Of a stretch of DNA of 64,000 nt, positions 51,901-64,000 are shown piece after piece (within the stretch, counting starts at the first letter, position 1; each line of letters starts with the position of its first letter). This DNA is from Plectrocnemia conspersa. Lineage: Eukaryota; Arthropoda; Insecta; Trichoptera; Polycentropodidae. Location: positions 186,001 to 250,000 of the forward strand of contig VTFK01000142.1 of assembly GCA_009617715.1 (NCBI GenBank). Reading direction: 5' to 3'. The translations under genes and the position numbers were made by a program. The notes below the pieces were generated by a model that was given only the letters and a program-made list of their open reading frames with translations, searched no databases and was not told the origin of the DNA.

Positions 51901-54650
51901 TGTTGTTTTATAACAGCTGCATTTTTTATACCGCTGAATACAAAGGGTGAGTCCGTGCCAGATGTTTTAAAATATACATGCTTTCGTTAATGCTTTCAAT
52001 AGAGGGCAGAAGTATTTGAATAGTAAAAAAATGTTTAATATGTCAGGAGAGAAGTGAATCCTGTTTGCTAGTGTTTTAGTATTTATATCCATTGCCCTAT
52101 CCGTGGTATATTTTGTGGTCCACCTCTTTTCAGTGGGCCGATCACTTATAGAGGGATGTCAAGTTTTTTTAAACACAATGCGGCGGATATTTAATCTATT
52201 TAAATTTATAGCACGTACTTAAATTTATTAAGGGGTTTACCACGGTGTTTCATTTTGACTAAGAAACCCATTTTTTCTTTAATGGTGAAAATGCTTCATC
52301 GCAAGTCAAACTGACCCTTTTTATTATTGATAATTTAAGTTAATCCTTATAATTGTGAATAGAGATTTGGTTCAACTAATCAACCCAACATGATAAAGTA
52401 CAGATTATGGAACGCAAGATTGGCGCCAAACTTTTTCAATGTATTCAATGGCCGTTATAAACTTGCTATTCAGTACAAAAGTGTAATGGGAATAATTCAA
52501 TTACACACCCAGATCACCGTAATTGGTGTGGCAGCAAAAAGTTGGCGAGCACTAAGCCTCCCTCGGGCTAGTCATGTGTATAAAAATTGATACACAGGGC
52601 TCATATCAACGACAACGCTCACAATCTGCCTCCTGACGACATCATCAAAAACTTCAATCAGAGCTCTCCAACTTGTACTCAAAAGTAACAACAAACGATT
52701 CGTATAAATAAAACAATTATATATATTGACGTGAATGTGGCTTGAATTTTTACACAATATTAATTAATAACTAAAAACTTTGTCTCATATCTAAATAAGA
52801 TTTTTAATTAATAAGAACCAGGGTGGTAAACCATTATTATAGAAAAGAGTGATACTATATTAGTCATAGCAATGTACATATGTATGTCTATATTATAAAC
52901 CATCTACTCGTTGCACATAATATACGAAGCTAACATTAATTTTAATCAAATATTGTACTCTGAATCGTATAAAAAATTTAAAAAATTATGAATTGTGATA
53001 AAATAAGATAATTTTTATCAATACCTTGAGATTTACATTAAGGAAGATAAAAGATTGATAGTATAATTATTCGTTTTATGACTAATTATTAGGCCTTGGT
53101 ATTTTCATTAAATAATATGGGAGTTTATTCATAAAATGATAAAAAGTTTATCAATTAACCCTCAACACTTTTTAAGTAAAATATGGTTTTGATAAAAAAT
53201 CTTAAATTACTACGCTGTTGTCTTATACATGTTTAGTTACATATTTTAAGCATTTTTAAATTAAAATCGATATACTACTTTCATTAGCCACTTTCTTACT
53301 ATTTTAGGTAAGAAATAATCGTCTTATAATATGCAAGTTTTCTCTCAAATATATGAATCGAGAGATCATTAACCTTCTTGCTTGCCTTAATCATTAACTA
53401 AAATATTCATCTATATGTCTATAATCACAGTTCGTTTGGATGTTTTGTCTCGTGATTCTTATCCAAATCTTTTGTATTCATGATATTATTTTTTTGATAT
53501 CTTGGACAATTATTTTGAGTGCAATAAACACAAAAAATATTAAGACTGGCTACAAATAGATTCAATTAGAATAATGAAATTGTTAGAGCGTTTCCATATA
53601 CTTGTTAAAGACTCGTAGAATTCAACGCCAACACCATATCTCAAAGTAGTCTAACATGTTTCTTTATTTTGCTCTCAAGGTTCAATATTCCACTCCATAT
53701 AGTGAAATGGATAATATCAGAGTCTTTAACAGATGGATCTCTTGATCTAAACTTTCAAAAATGTGTTGCCACACTATCATAAAGCATATCCACCATAGCA
53801 TCAAATTATCTGCGTTTTGGATTATAGCAATTTGCATGGCATTTCATACATAACTCAATTTTATATTACCAGAAATCAAATGAACATCTTGTACGATCAA
53901 CAAACATTCCAAATGGCCACAGCGTGAAAGTAATATTCACCATTATCATCAGCACGATCCGTCATTTACAACCAATAAACAACATTTTGTTATATCTTGA
54001 CCTATCCGATAGCCGAATTGAGATAATCCGTTTTAATTGGGAGCGCAATTGGAGGCACCGAGAGTGAAATGCGCACACCCTACTACTTTCTAATTCGGCG
54101 ATACTTTTAATCCTTACTCGTTAGTCTCGATATTATATCCATATCTTGGTGAAGATCTATTCGGGTCCAATTAGCAGCAATGACCGGTCAAAAAGTAAAG
54201 TGGCCTTTGGAACGATATTTAAGCAGATACTATTGTTACATAAGTTTCTCCGATCAAAACGAGCTATTAAATACCGGAAGTTCCGAAATCGCTAACAAGG
54301 TTCAAAAAATACAAATTTATTAACGATTAAATAAATTTCAAAAGATGAAGAAAATATCTTATTAAATTAACGTTGTAGGTCAATAGAGAAATGAACAGGT
54401 TTTTTTGTTATAAAATATTGTTCCCATTCTGTTAATTTTAAGGACACGTGATTGAGATTCACTGAGGTGTCGTATATATTTTTATCTAATCTGGAATTTT
54501 TAAAGAAAGCAAAACATCATGCTTTGTATACTTTGCTATACTTTCTTTATCAAGTTTTTTTTCTCGGAGCACGCTCGTGCGTTGCGATATATAAATTCCC
54601 TTTTTCACAAAAAAAATATCTGCAAGGATAAATGTTATATGTAAGTTTTA
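48950..54650. other. AT-rich non-coding stretch
   Basis: No gene seen. GC-richer patches at 49300-49560, 50810-51060, 52390-52690 and 53930-54290 could be conserved non-coding sequence but contain no recognised domain. A small perfect palindrome lies near 51808-51837 (ATCAGTAAATTTCT arms). Confidence 0.5.
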
Positions 54651-54654
54651 TACA

Positions 54655-54870
54655 TAAATGCTATCAACTAGCACGATATAAGTAGGTTACTAATACCCGA
54701 AAGACCTGGGTTCGTATCTCATGTAGACACTAGTGATTATTAATTTCTATCTTGTCTAGGAGATCAGAATTAGTGATTATTATATAATTAAAATTTTGAT
54801 AGATAACTACAGATTATTTTCCTAATCTTACGGATAAATATCAGTAATAAAATAATTAAACATAATAGTA
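54655..54870 (+). mobile_element. tRNA-derived SINE, copy C (first module)
   Basis: TAGCACGATATAAGTAGG fits an A box and CTGGGTTCGTATCTC fits a B box. The body repeats GTGATTATTATATAATTAAA and CCTAATCTTACGGATAAATAT of copy A. The second module is missing or unrecognisable. Confidence 0.7.
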
Positions 54871-57447
54871 AAGTGACATATGTATATATGTATAATTTAA
54901 TATAATCAGATATATACATATATAATATAATCTGACGTCGATATTTTATTAATCGCTATTCATAAACAATGCATTTTTCTTTTACTCTAATCATTTTCCC
55001 ATATTATAATCAGAATTTAATTATACAATATGTACTTGGTAGAACTATAAAACATTATAAAACATGACTTACATTTTAGTAAGTAAGAAGCTTAATTCCA
55101 GCAGAATTAACTGTTAATTGTTTGAACTTTTGACAAACCATTTAGATTTTTCTACATTCACAGTGTATTTTTATTTTGTGCGAAATGGGCCAAAATATTT
55201 ACATTTATAGCCGGATGTAATCCAGATGAAAAAGCTTGAAACGAACATTGCCGCTTAACGAACAAGCGAGACAACGAAATATCTCAGGACGTTATCTCAG
55301 GAAAATGCATTGATTGCTAACTTTTAAAAAATTATTTAAGTATTAATCATTGGATGTTTTATGGATTAAAATGGGCGCTAATGAGAAGTATTCTTCCAGA
55401 ATCTCCAGATTGTATATATATATTTTCCATGTACACTAGTCGATGCGACTCAAGCGAATCATATCTCAGTTTACATTGTAGGATTTTTGTGAAAAATAAA
55501 AATGAATAATATTTATATTCCTTCGTGTACAGGTATCCGAGTAACCTTTTTTATAGACCTTTTACATTAGTCAATTTCATTATTTGGTAATCAGACCAGA
55601 GAGACATACTCGGCACTAGGTGATTACACAAGGCGCCCTCGAACTCCTCAATTGATGCGCATATCGCAAGACAAATCCCAACATCTCAGAGGCTTTATTG
55701 CATGTTTTTTATATGCTGATGGAATTTCTAGTACTCTTGAAATTGGACACTTAAACCGGTTACCACTTCTGTGCGATGAAGCACATTGTTATTCATTTCA
55801 TATATGCAAGTGTATTAAATAATTATGTAAGACACGCAGTTTCTTTGAGCTTTTTATTAATGCGTTGCATTTGAAATATATTACTTAATTGTTATCAATG
55901 TTGAGGATTTTGTTTGAACAAGTCCATAAAAAAATTCATCATCAATACAGGTTGAAAGCTTTCACCCATTCTTACACCAAATTTTTACAAAAAGGTTTTC
56001 GTTAAGATTCGACAGTGTATTTTATATCTTTAATCCATCTAGTAGACTCTCTTTACACTATCTATAAAGGATCTATTCTACCGACTTTTATTCGCTTATT
56101 GGTATACTAGGATTAACTTAGAAGTTAATAGATATTATAATAGTAAATTACTAACTGTACTACTTAATGGTATGTTAATAAACTTCTTTCAAAGTCAAAT
56201 AGACATGGATTGCATACCACGATACTGAAACAGTGCTTATTCGTGTTTCACTATCTACAATTCCAACATGAGCGTATGAATGCTCGCCATTGTAATACAA
56301 TTCGTGAGAACACATTTTTGCGCGTACGTGTAGGACTACACAAGTGCACAACTGCATTGCTACACTGACCTACGACATAGCCTCGGGTCCGTTCCGTCAG
56401 CCAGCTTTCCCCCCTATCCCTATCAATCGACATTTTTGCCATTTTCTTGAAAATCCACACCAAAGCTCACGATTCGCAACAGTCGTGACAAGACCTATGC
56501 TGCAAACTTAGAAACACTTTCTCCAAAATCTTATCGGTCTCTCGAACGTCTTCCTACTGCCATTTTTTCGCACAGGGTCTTTGCACCCAAAAAAAAACAC
56601 GGGAGAAAGCAATGTCCGACAATGAAAGCATTATAAAACCTGTTATATAAAAACATATAACTCCAAAGATAATATTAATGAGCTTCAGATCGTGATTCAA
56701 GAATAAGAGAATTGAGTACACAGATAGAGAAAGAAAGTAATATACGAGTGACACTCGACCACACCCTTGCTCATGATTCGCTATAGTTATGCTGATGAAT
56801 CTCAACGACAACAAAAAATATGGTAATATGGTAAAAGGCACGCAGATTTCTAGTAGATTTAACGAGACCAGATTCGCATACGTTCAATCAAAATATAATA
56901 AATTTTGCATACGTGATGCTTAGCTGAGACACGTACACGTGCACATAAGACGACCCGTTTTCCTTTTCTCCAATTAATCCAAAACGGACTAATGGTGTAT
57001 AACTTGATTTTTACGTCTCCATGTATACTACTGGTAGTAGAGTCGTACGTCACTTTCGCGTCGCTTCTTAAATTATGATCATAATTGAATGGTTTTCTCT
57101 AATCGCATCGTTAAACAACAATGCAACGATCAATCAATCAATTCATCCAATCTAGTTACATAATGTAAATTAAATTATCACTTATATTTATAAATTTATT
57201 AATTCGCATATAAGGGAGAACAGATTAATGGCTTCAAAGTATGATAATTTTCGAAAAAAATGAGAAAAATTCGCGCCGTGCGGCTAAATGTATCTCGAGT
57301 TTGTCATTAAGTAGAACAGCAGTTTATCAGTTAAATATCCAAGCGATTATTAATTGTGTATCAGTATTTTCTATAAAAAATATTATATCGTTTTAATTAT
57401 TATTATCTTTTATTAAAAAATCATATCAATAATATACAGAGCCTGGG

Positions 57448-57572
57448 GAAAACAATGATTCCGGGCCTCATGATAAAAATGGCACCTATTAATATTTTTT
57501 AACATCGTTATATAATTTCTTGAACAAATAATAATAATTGCTTTTGACGTGAATTTTTGACTTCTGAGAAGA
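57448..57572 (-). repeat. Dispersed copy of the 24 kb foldback family
   Basis: The reverse complement reads AGAAGTCAAAAATTCACG, as in the arms of the 23774-24005 palindrome, then a block shared with 24290-24382 (TTCAAGAAATTATATAACG and GAGGCCCGGAATCATTG). Here the arm and the block are adjacent, so about 280 bases present at 24 kb are missing. Confidence 0.7.
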
Positions 57573-59249
57573 GAGAATTATTTTATCTTGCTTTATTCTT
57601 GCGTATTGCACGAAGCACGTAATCGGCTATCAACACATGTCTGTTAATCGCAACTTAAAATGTAATAGTTGAAAGTCAAAAATAGCATAATTGCCATAGA
57701 AATGGCAGCCAGAATGACATGTGCAAATGTCACGTCACTACTGTTCAGCGTTTGGGAGGAGTTCTTGAAACAACACAGATCTGTTTTATAGTATAGATTA
57801 GGTGAAGTACGTACGCATTTAAATTTAAGTTGAATTTAAATAAGATTGACTGGTATGCAACAATATTTATTGACTGTATGCCACGATTTATATTAATTCG
57901 CAAAAATAAGAAAAATAAGGAAATCTCCAATATTTGCAGACGACATTGATAAAAGATGAAATCCATGATAGTTCATATATTTCCATCTAATACATATGAT
58001 AATAGCAGACAATTTAAAGTCGATATATAAAATTTGGAATTTTATTGATGTAAAGGGAGACGAAAATCTTACCAAATCAAAATTGCAACTATATAATGCA
58101 GAGGATTATTGGTATATAAATCATTCTGAAAGACCCTAAATGGTCTTAAATTAACTATAAAAGTATAATAACTGTATATAATTGCATTACATCAGAGATA
58201 ATACATCGACAGCTTCCGTTTCCCTGCTTCCTGTCGAGACGAATATTAGAATGGTATTTTGCGGATTTAATTATTCGCTCTCGTCTTAGAAAGGGCATCC
58301 CTGCGGTGTAGGAATCGTGACTAAACTAATGCATAGGCACCTTTCGAATGCGCCATCTTGGTTTACTAAACAAGCATAGGTACATGTGATTTTTAGTTCA
58401 AACATTACCAAGTTCAATATTGACAGTTATATTCGAACAAAAGCGCGTTTATTTAGAATCTAAAATAAAAGGTATGCCTAACTAAACCAAGCTTGTCGAT
58501 CATTTGCCTCTAACCAGAAGTGAAAACAAAGTAACTGAACAAATTTGTATTATTTAGACTATATATGATAAATTAGGTTCTTTCTCCGTTGATTTTTCAA
58601 TGGATAAGTGATGGGCGGATAATCTCAACCTATCGGGCGCGATCGTGATGAAACTCAAACCCAATAAACCATAGAATGTGTCTCGATTTCGCAAAATAAC
58701 AATAGCACCTGTCATAATTCCTCCGTTGGCCGAAGAAGGCAAATGCCAATGTTTGCAACTTTGGATCACGACTTGTTTTTCACCTGATGGCCGACAGGTG
58801 ACCACGACTCTGCGGTTCCATCTGTTCGCGCCCGACACTTGCTCTTTCTTTGAACTTTGCCATGATATTGTTATTATTATTGTAAATTGACGGACAAATG
58901 CCAGTTATTTCGAGCTATACAAGCTTCTAGAAAAGTAATACACTTTGTTGATTCCGCGTACGTGACATCTGATGTTTTAAAAAGAAAGAGAAAAGCTGGC
59001 CTTCCGCCAAACGCTTCTGGAAAGCACAATATTTGCCAAAATTGAATTAGTTCAAGAGCAGTCAACTTATGCTTCCTTATAAATAAATGCGAGTGTTTAT
59101 TTTCGTAAACTGTGATCTAAATATAGGTATAAACATACACAAGCACATACTGTGTTTAGAAAGGTCGTTCTACTTTGAGCAAACCAGGACTAATCGTATA
59201 AACTTATTTATTATTACACGTTATAATTTTATCGCTATATATTATACAT

Positions 59250-59340
59250 AGATAGGTGTCATAGTTCATTGGTTGAGTGTGAAAACGTGAACATCGGTCA
59301 TGCGAAGGTTCACTTTCGCTCTGAAGCACGCTAATGGTGG
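59250..59340 (+). repeat. tRNA-like SINE head, unrelated to copies A-C
   Basis: TAGTTCATTGGTTGAGTG resembles an A box and AAGGTTCACTTTC, 30 bases on, a B box, as in tRNA-derived SINEs. It does not fold as a complete tRNA. Low certainty. Confidence 0.35.
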
Positions 59341-60262
59341 TCAATTTACATATATGAATGAGATGACCGATATGTATTATATTAAAATTATACGGTCAAT
59401 TTGCTATACTACTGTAAGCAGTAACAACATTGATATTTAATAATAAAAAGCAAAAGGTCAACAAGTACTTTATCGGAATGTTAAAAGTCCAAAAATGAAT
59501 CGATACAAAAGGCCAACTTTAGCGATATTTACGAAGAGAAAGGCAACGTAAATAGTTTAAAAACTTTACAACTACTATCTGGAAAACAAATATACACCCA
59601 CTCAGAGTTCCCGACCAGACTATAGGCAATTAGCCATTATTATAGTGCATTTTAGCTCTAGTAAGAATTTTATATCTAACTCTAGAATCATATATGTACA
59701 TAATAAATTCAAAGCCTTTATTTAAAAATAATTATGCGAAGAAGACAAGTGTTACTAATCAACGTACCTAGGCCAATCGAATAGTCGATAAATATGTCAC
59801 GTAATATAAATTACGTGACAAATACTTGATTCGTATTTCCTACATGCATGCATAACTGTACTGAAAGTCCTCTCACAACTTTTACAAGTCCAAAGATGTA
59901 TATTGGGGTATTGGGGAAGACTGATGTGAAAGACGATCAAAATTATGTTTAAAACATTATTAGAAAACTGACAGTCAGCAACTTAATCTATTTTATTGTA
60001 AGTTGCAAACCGATCGTCATAATCGTAAACTGTCAAGCTTTCAAAAATACTATCATAAAGCTCTTGTGTCATTATCGAAAATAAGCCACGTAATTCAATA
60101 TTTTTTTTTCTATAAGCATTTCAACCCTACTACCATATATTGTGTGGCACATATTCTTCAGCTACCAATACGCTATTTTCATGCAAGATGATAAACTATT
60201 AAAACACTCTGGAAGACAGCAATGCATACACCTAATAGCTAGCGCGGATAGAAACTTATAAT

Positions 60263-60515
60263 CTACTGGTGAAAATGTATTTGAACTTCACTAGTGAAAA
60301 TATAACTTGACTGAAAATCCACATTCACTGTAACATTTACACATTGCATGTAAATATATAATGATAAGCATGAAAATGTATATTTTACTACATACGGAAA
60401 ATTTGAAATCATATCATTTTAGTAGCACCAGCCATATAAATTATATTTTCACTGGTAAAAATATATATCTACCGGTGAAAATGTATTCGGATATGATTTC
60501 ACTGAAATGACATAT
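60263..60515 (+). repeat. Scattered CACTGGTGAAAATGTAT-like units
   Basis: Five related words occur, near 60263, 60288, 60450, 60472 and 60498: CTACTGGTGAAAATGTATT, CACTAGTGAAAATATAA, CACTGGTAAAAATATAT, TACCGGTGAAAATGTATT and CACTGAAATGACATATT. Each unit has a palindromic core (ACCGGT, ACTAGT) and an AT-rich tail, so it could be a degenerate minisatellite. Confidence 0.45.
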
Positions 60516-61179
60516 TTTAATATATATTTTCGGATTAGATTCAAGACTGTTAGTTAGTAGTGGTTTAGAATTAGAATTTCTGGCCAAATTCAAGGAGGGG
60601 TAAACGCTCCCACCTGCTCCTTCCCCCGAAATTACATCCCTGAGGGGTAATGTTTCATCTCAAGAATTTTTTTAGAGAGTTTCTCCAGAAAAATGTCAAA
60701 TCGAGAATTCTCATTTCTCGAGAAATGTTAGAAAGCATTTTTTATTATATAAAATTAATTTTGTATGAATATATTTAAAAGGTTTACGACCCCTGTCCTT
60801 TTTATAACGCTGCATAAGTAAAGGCGGGTTTATGCCTAATATGCGTACTACTTGAAAAGTTTGATTATAACTTAAGGAATGACAAAAAATTGTGTACAAA
60901 TTTTTAACACTCGAGTTTGCCTTATTTTTGCTTAAGTAATAAATGAAGACAGTCAGATAAGAAACCTTTTCGAAGGTAATCGTGCCAGATATATGAAAAT
61001 ATGCATTTTTTTTGGAAGATCGATTGTATTTAAATGACTAATTTTTTTGCAATTTTCTATTACTCTAACCGGCCGGCGGTCTTATCTAAGTTTTGGTGAT
61101 CTAAGAATCCGCTCCGATAAGGGAATCGGCAGAATGCAAAACGATTTAGGGCTATTTTTCTTTTTCGATAATTCAAAAA

Positions 61180-61470
61180 GGTTGTTTTTATATTATTTTT
61201 GTAAAATGGAAACAAAGGTCTTTAATTTTTTGTTAAAACATTTTGAAAACATAAATTTTGAGCTAATCTCAGAATTTCCACAAGCAATTAAAGAAAAATT
61301 ATATAATTGAAGCAACCAGACCTTGATTTCGCTACTTAAATATTTGCAAAATCCACAATCTTTTACAATTCAAATAAAAAATGACTTCTTAAGTTATTCT
61401 TCAAAAGCAGAAATATGTCAAATGGGGAAAGCAATTATTCGCTGATTATTTAATAGCTCGACGAATTCTA
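61180..61470 (+). pseudogene. Coding-like relic of unknown identity
   Basis: One frame stays protein-like across an in-frame TGA at 61308. It reads KVFNFLLKHFENINFEL before the stop, then LLKYLQNPQSFTIQIKND and CQMGKAIIR, before a second TGA and then TAA. The Leu/Lys-rich amphipathic pattern resembles the end of a transposon-encoded protein, but I do not recognise the family. Confidence 0.3.
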
Positions 61471-62617
61471 AAGAGTAAAGGAAATGTTATTGCACACGGT
61501 TTAAATAGAAGAATTTAATTATCTTCTTTGCGTAAAAAAAATGTTTGACATGCGGCAGCAATTTTTCATATTAAAACCCTTTTCACTCCAAATACTTTTT
61601 CAAACTTTTTTTAGCAACTCCAAGTCATTTTTAGAGAATTTGTCAATAATTATGTTTAAAGTAAATTCAATCTGGGAAAAATAGATTTTGATATATATTA
61701 TATATATATATTCTATATAAAAGGAGGTTAAAATTATATTTGAAACATAAATAATTCCCATATTTATGATTACCTTAAGAAATATATTTTCTTAGGGTAT
61801 TTTTAATTGTTCTAAAGCTTTATCTAAAATATACGTATAATAGAAATTCATTTTTGATGATTTTAAAAATCTTTCTATAGACTATAAATTTAAAAAAAAC
61901 TTAAATTTTAATATATAATTAACTAATAAATGATGAAACCATTAAAACGTAAGTATAGTCCAAATAAGAATGAATTACTGCAGAAATACTCAAGATGTTC
62001 ACGGCTAAATGTCGCGACACAGACTATTGTATCAAGCACCCGCTGCATCTGCCAAGCAATCCTAGGCAGACCATTTTTTTTTAATTACAGATGTTTTTTA
62101 ATAATTACAGAGGTCTCTAAACCTTTAAACCTTTCAATAAAAAAAATTCAAAATATTAAATTATTTAGAAAACAGCTTGATAAAAATGGCACAGAATTCA
62201 CCTAGACATAATAGTTCAAAGGGTTAAGATTAGATACAAAATAAAAAATGGAGAACTTATTACCTCACGTTAAAACTAAAATGTCATTCTATGTTTCTAA
62301 ACTAGATGAATTTCTTTTTGAATAAACATATAGTGTAGTTATTATTAAAAGAAATTTAAAAAATATATAAACATAGGACATTAAAAATAGTAAAGCTTTT
62401 TAGCTTCGAGTTCTTCTTTGTGAAATCGTAAACGGTGAAATAAACCAGTTCTTTGCGTATCACAAATAAAACTAATTATAACCGCTTTATAAAAATATCA
62501 CCAATCAATTACAGTATAATTGATATGGTTTACTAAAGAGATCAATAAATCTAATGTGACACGTGAACAGTGTGAATTATAGTCATAAAAGCATATCAAT
62601 TATTACAGGCGATCGAG

Positions 62618-62692
62618 CCGGGAAGCGAACGCCGGACCGGAACGGCGTTCCGTCTTCTCCGAACGTCGCCTACTGATCTACAAAATAATTGC
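62618..62692 (-). repeat. tRNA-like sequence, probably a SINE head
   Basis: On the minus strand GATCAGTAGGCGACG resembles an A box. A 5-bp stem CGTTC/GAACG lies where an anticodon stem would be, and GCGTTCGCTTCCCGG resembles a T arm. The loop sizes and acceptor pairing are wrong for a working tRNA. It is much more GC-rich than its surroundings. Confidence 0.35.
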
Positions 62693-64000
62693 TTAGATAG
62701 AAACTCTACCAGTTCTACCGCAATTATCCCGGATTATGGCTAATTAAATACTTCCTGTCTCACGCGCCAATGCAAATGAGAAAAATTCACATCGTAGGAC
62801 CCACTACATTGCACAGGGAATGCGGTTGGACCACTTTAAGGTCAAATCTGACCTCAAACATTCCGGGCGTTGCGCAACAGCGTCTTATGCCGATTCGCGG
62901 ATCGTTTGGCTTACCGATTCGCGAGCATGGAACTAATGCAAATGCTACAATAATTGAGCTTATATGGCCAAGACGCGACACGCTCCGCGGCCAAAACTTG
63001 CAATTTAATAATTCGTGGATCGTAATTTGAGGTTAACGACGCATTTTATTAGCATATTAATGGATTATATGGGAATTTTTAATAGCTTGTTTTAGTTGAA
63101 TTTGGGTGGCGTTAACACAGAGCACTAGTTCTGTAACGAAAGGATTGCAACAGAATATGTGTCTATCAGCTGCAATAGGCGTAAGAAGCGGCGCTTCTGC
63201 CGCTTCTACATTTATAATATATACACACTACGCAGTTACTATTAATTGTATTCATTTTTTGTTGTTTATGTGCCTACGTAATGTAAACAAATTGTTATGA
63301 CAGTTTGCAATCTTTCTGCAAGCTTATATTGATTAAATTGTTGTACAATTTTGGATATTATACGAGTTTTTCATTACGATAATACCGATTATTTTTGATA
63401 CCGTCACCCAATGTAGTTAAATATACTTTTATGTTCCATAATTTAGGTTTATCCTTGCTGAAAGCGGTATTAAATTTTGAATAGTTTTACTGTATTATAG
63501 TGACGTTTAATTAGGATTCCAGAAACTCATAATTAGGGTTAAATTATTTATAGTTTTTAACTATTGAAGGTTTTTACCGATATTAATTTATTTGGCCAAC
63601 AAGTGTAAAAAAACAATTAATTGCCTGTAAAATATTATTGATTGATGGAATTCAGCAAAACTGATGGAACCATTTTTAATACATAATTCTATCGAATTTA
63701 TTGTATTTTATATAGAATAATTAATAATGTTTGGCACAAATTTGATATACATAAAAATCTGATCCGTATCATAAAAATATAAAAATATAATGGGATTCAT
63801 AAATGGAATAAAAAAACACCTTCGTACATATAGAAATAAATTATAATATTAAGACTTTATTATTGTATGTTTTTATTTTTTCTTTCTGTTATGTATTTTT
63901 TATATATTTTTATATATGTTTACTAAATTTGTTAGATGTAAAGATTAGCTATTAAGCTAAATAAATTAATAAAATAAAATAAAATAATAATCAGCGGTTT

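Larger units (their letters stand above)
57600..64000. other. AT-rich stretch with sparse elements
   Basis: Apart from the entries at 59250, 60263, 61180 and 62618 I see no gene. There is an 11-bp palindrome TGTCACGTAAT/ATTACGTGACA near 59795-59820. A GC-richer patch at 62760-63030 contains two ATGCAAAT octamers, and an AGAAGCGGC...GCCGCTTCT inverted repeat lies near 63183. Confidence 0.45.

Noticed and set aside
62618..62692. Functional tRNA gene
   Set aside because: A-box and T-arm-like words exist but the acceptor stem and loop sizes do not form a standard cloverleaf; kept only as a tRNA-like repeat.

Overview
The window is AT-rich eukaryotic nuclear DNA (about 70% A+T by eye) with GT-AG introns, many transposon relics and two recognisable protein-coding genes. 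Both genes read like insect orthologues. The ABCF3 C-terminal region and the CDR2/centrocortin exons look most like Hymenoptera, probably an ant or a relative; that placement is inference from remembered family sequences, not a search.

Layout. (1) 8-7675, plus strand: ten exons of ABCF3, a cytosolic twin-ABC ATPase. The gene is cut at its 5' side by the window edge. Its 4.3 kb first visible intron holds a decayed transposon-protein gene (689-2451, minus strand) and a defective mariner copy (2977-3623). (2) 7676-9831: tail-to-tail intergenic space. (3) 9832-24870, minus strand: a CDR2/centrocortin-family coiled-coil gene, with five coding exons that join in frame into a 770-residue protein and an 8.6 kb first intron. 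A 58-bp candidate cassette exon (14407-14464) would truncate the protein. A GC-rich island at 34.97-35.33 kb carries a well-formed candidate upstream first coding exon (34973-35060) whose splice phase matches this gene. (4) About 25-64 kb: no gene I can recognise. It holds a LINE relic with a nested MITE, LTR-like pieces, a tRNA-derived SINE family, a long pure (TA)n tract, paired dispersed repeats, and an unusual number of long inverted repeats with very short loops.

The two genes are convergent neighbours and show no sign of acting together: ABCF3 belongs to cytosolic ABC ATPase and translation-related biology, CDR2/Cen to centrosome and cytoplasmic coiled-coil biology. I found no CRISPR array, no canonical tRNA or rRNA gene, no known microRNA and no bacterial-type system. 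The most interesting unexplained material is the set of snap-back palindromes, the GC-rich upstream exon and the possible poison exon. Short coding-like fragments at 33.4, 47.2, 58.8 and 61.2 kb are unidentified.
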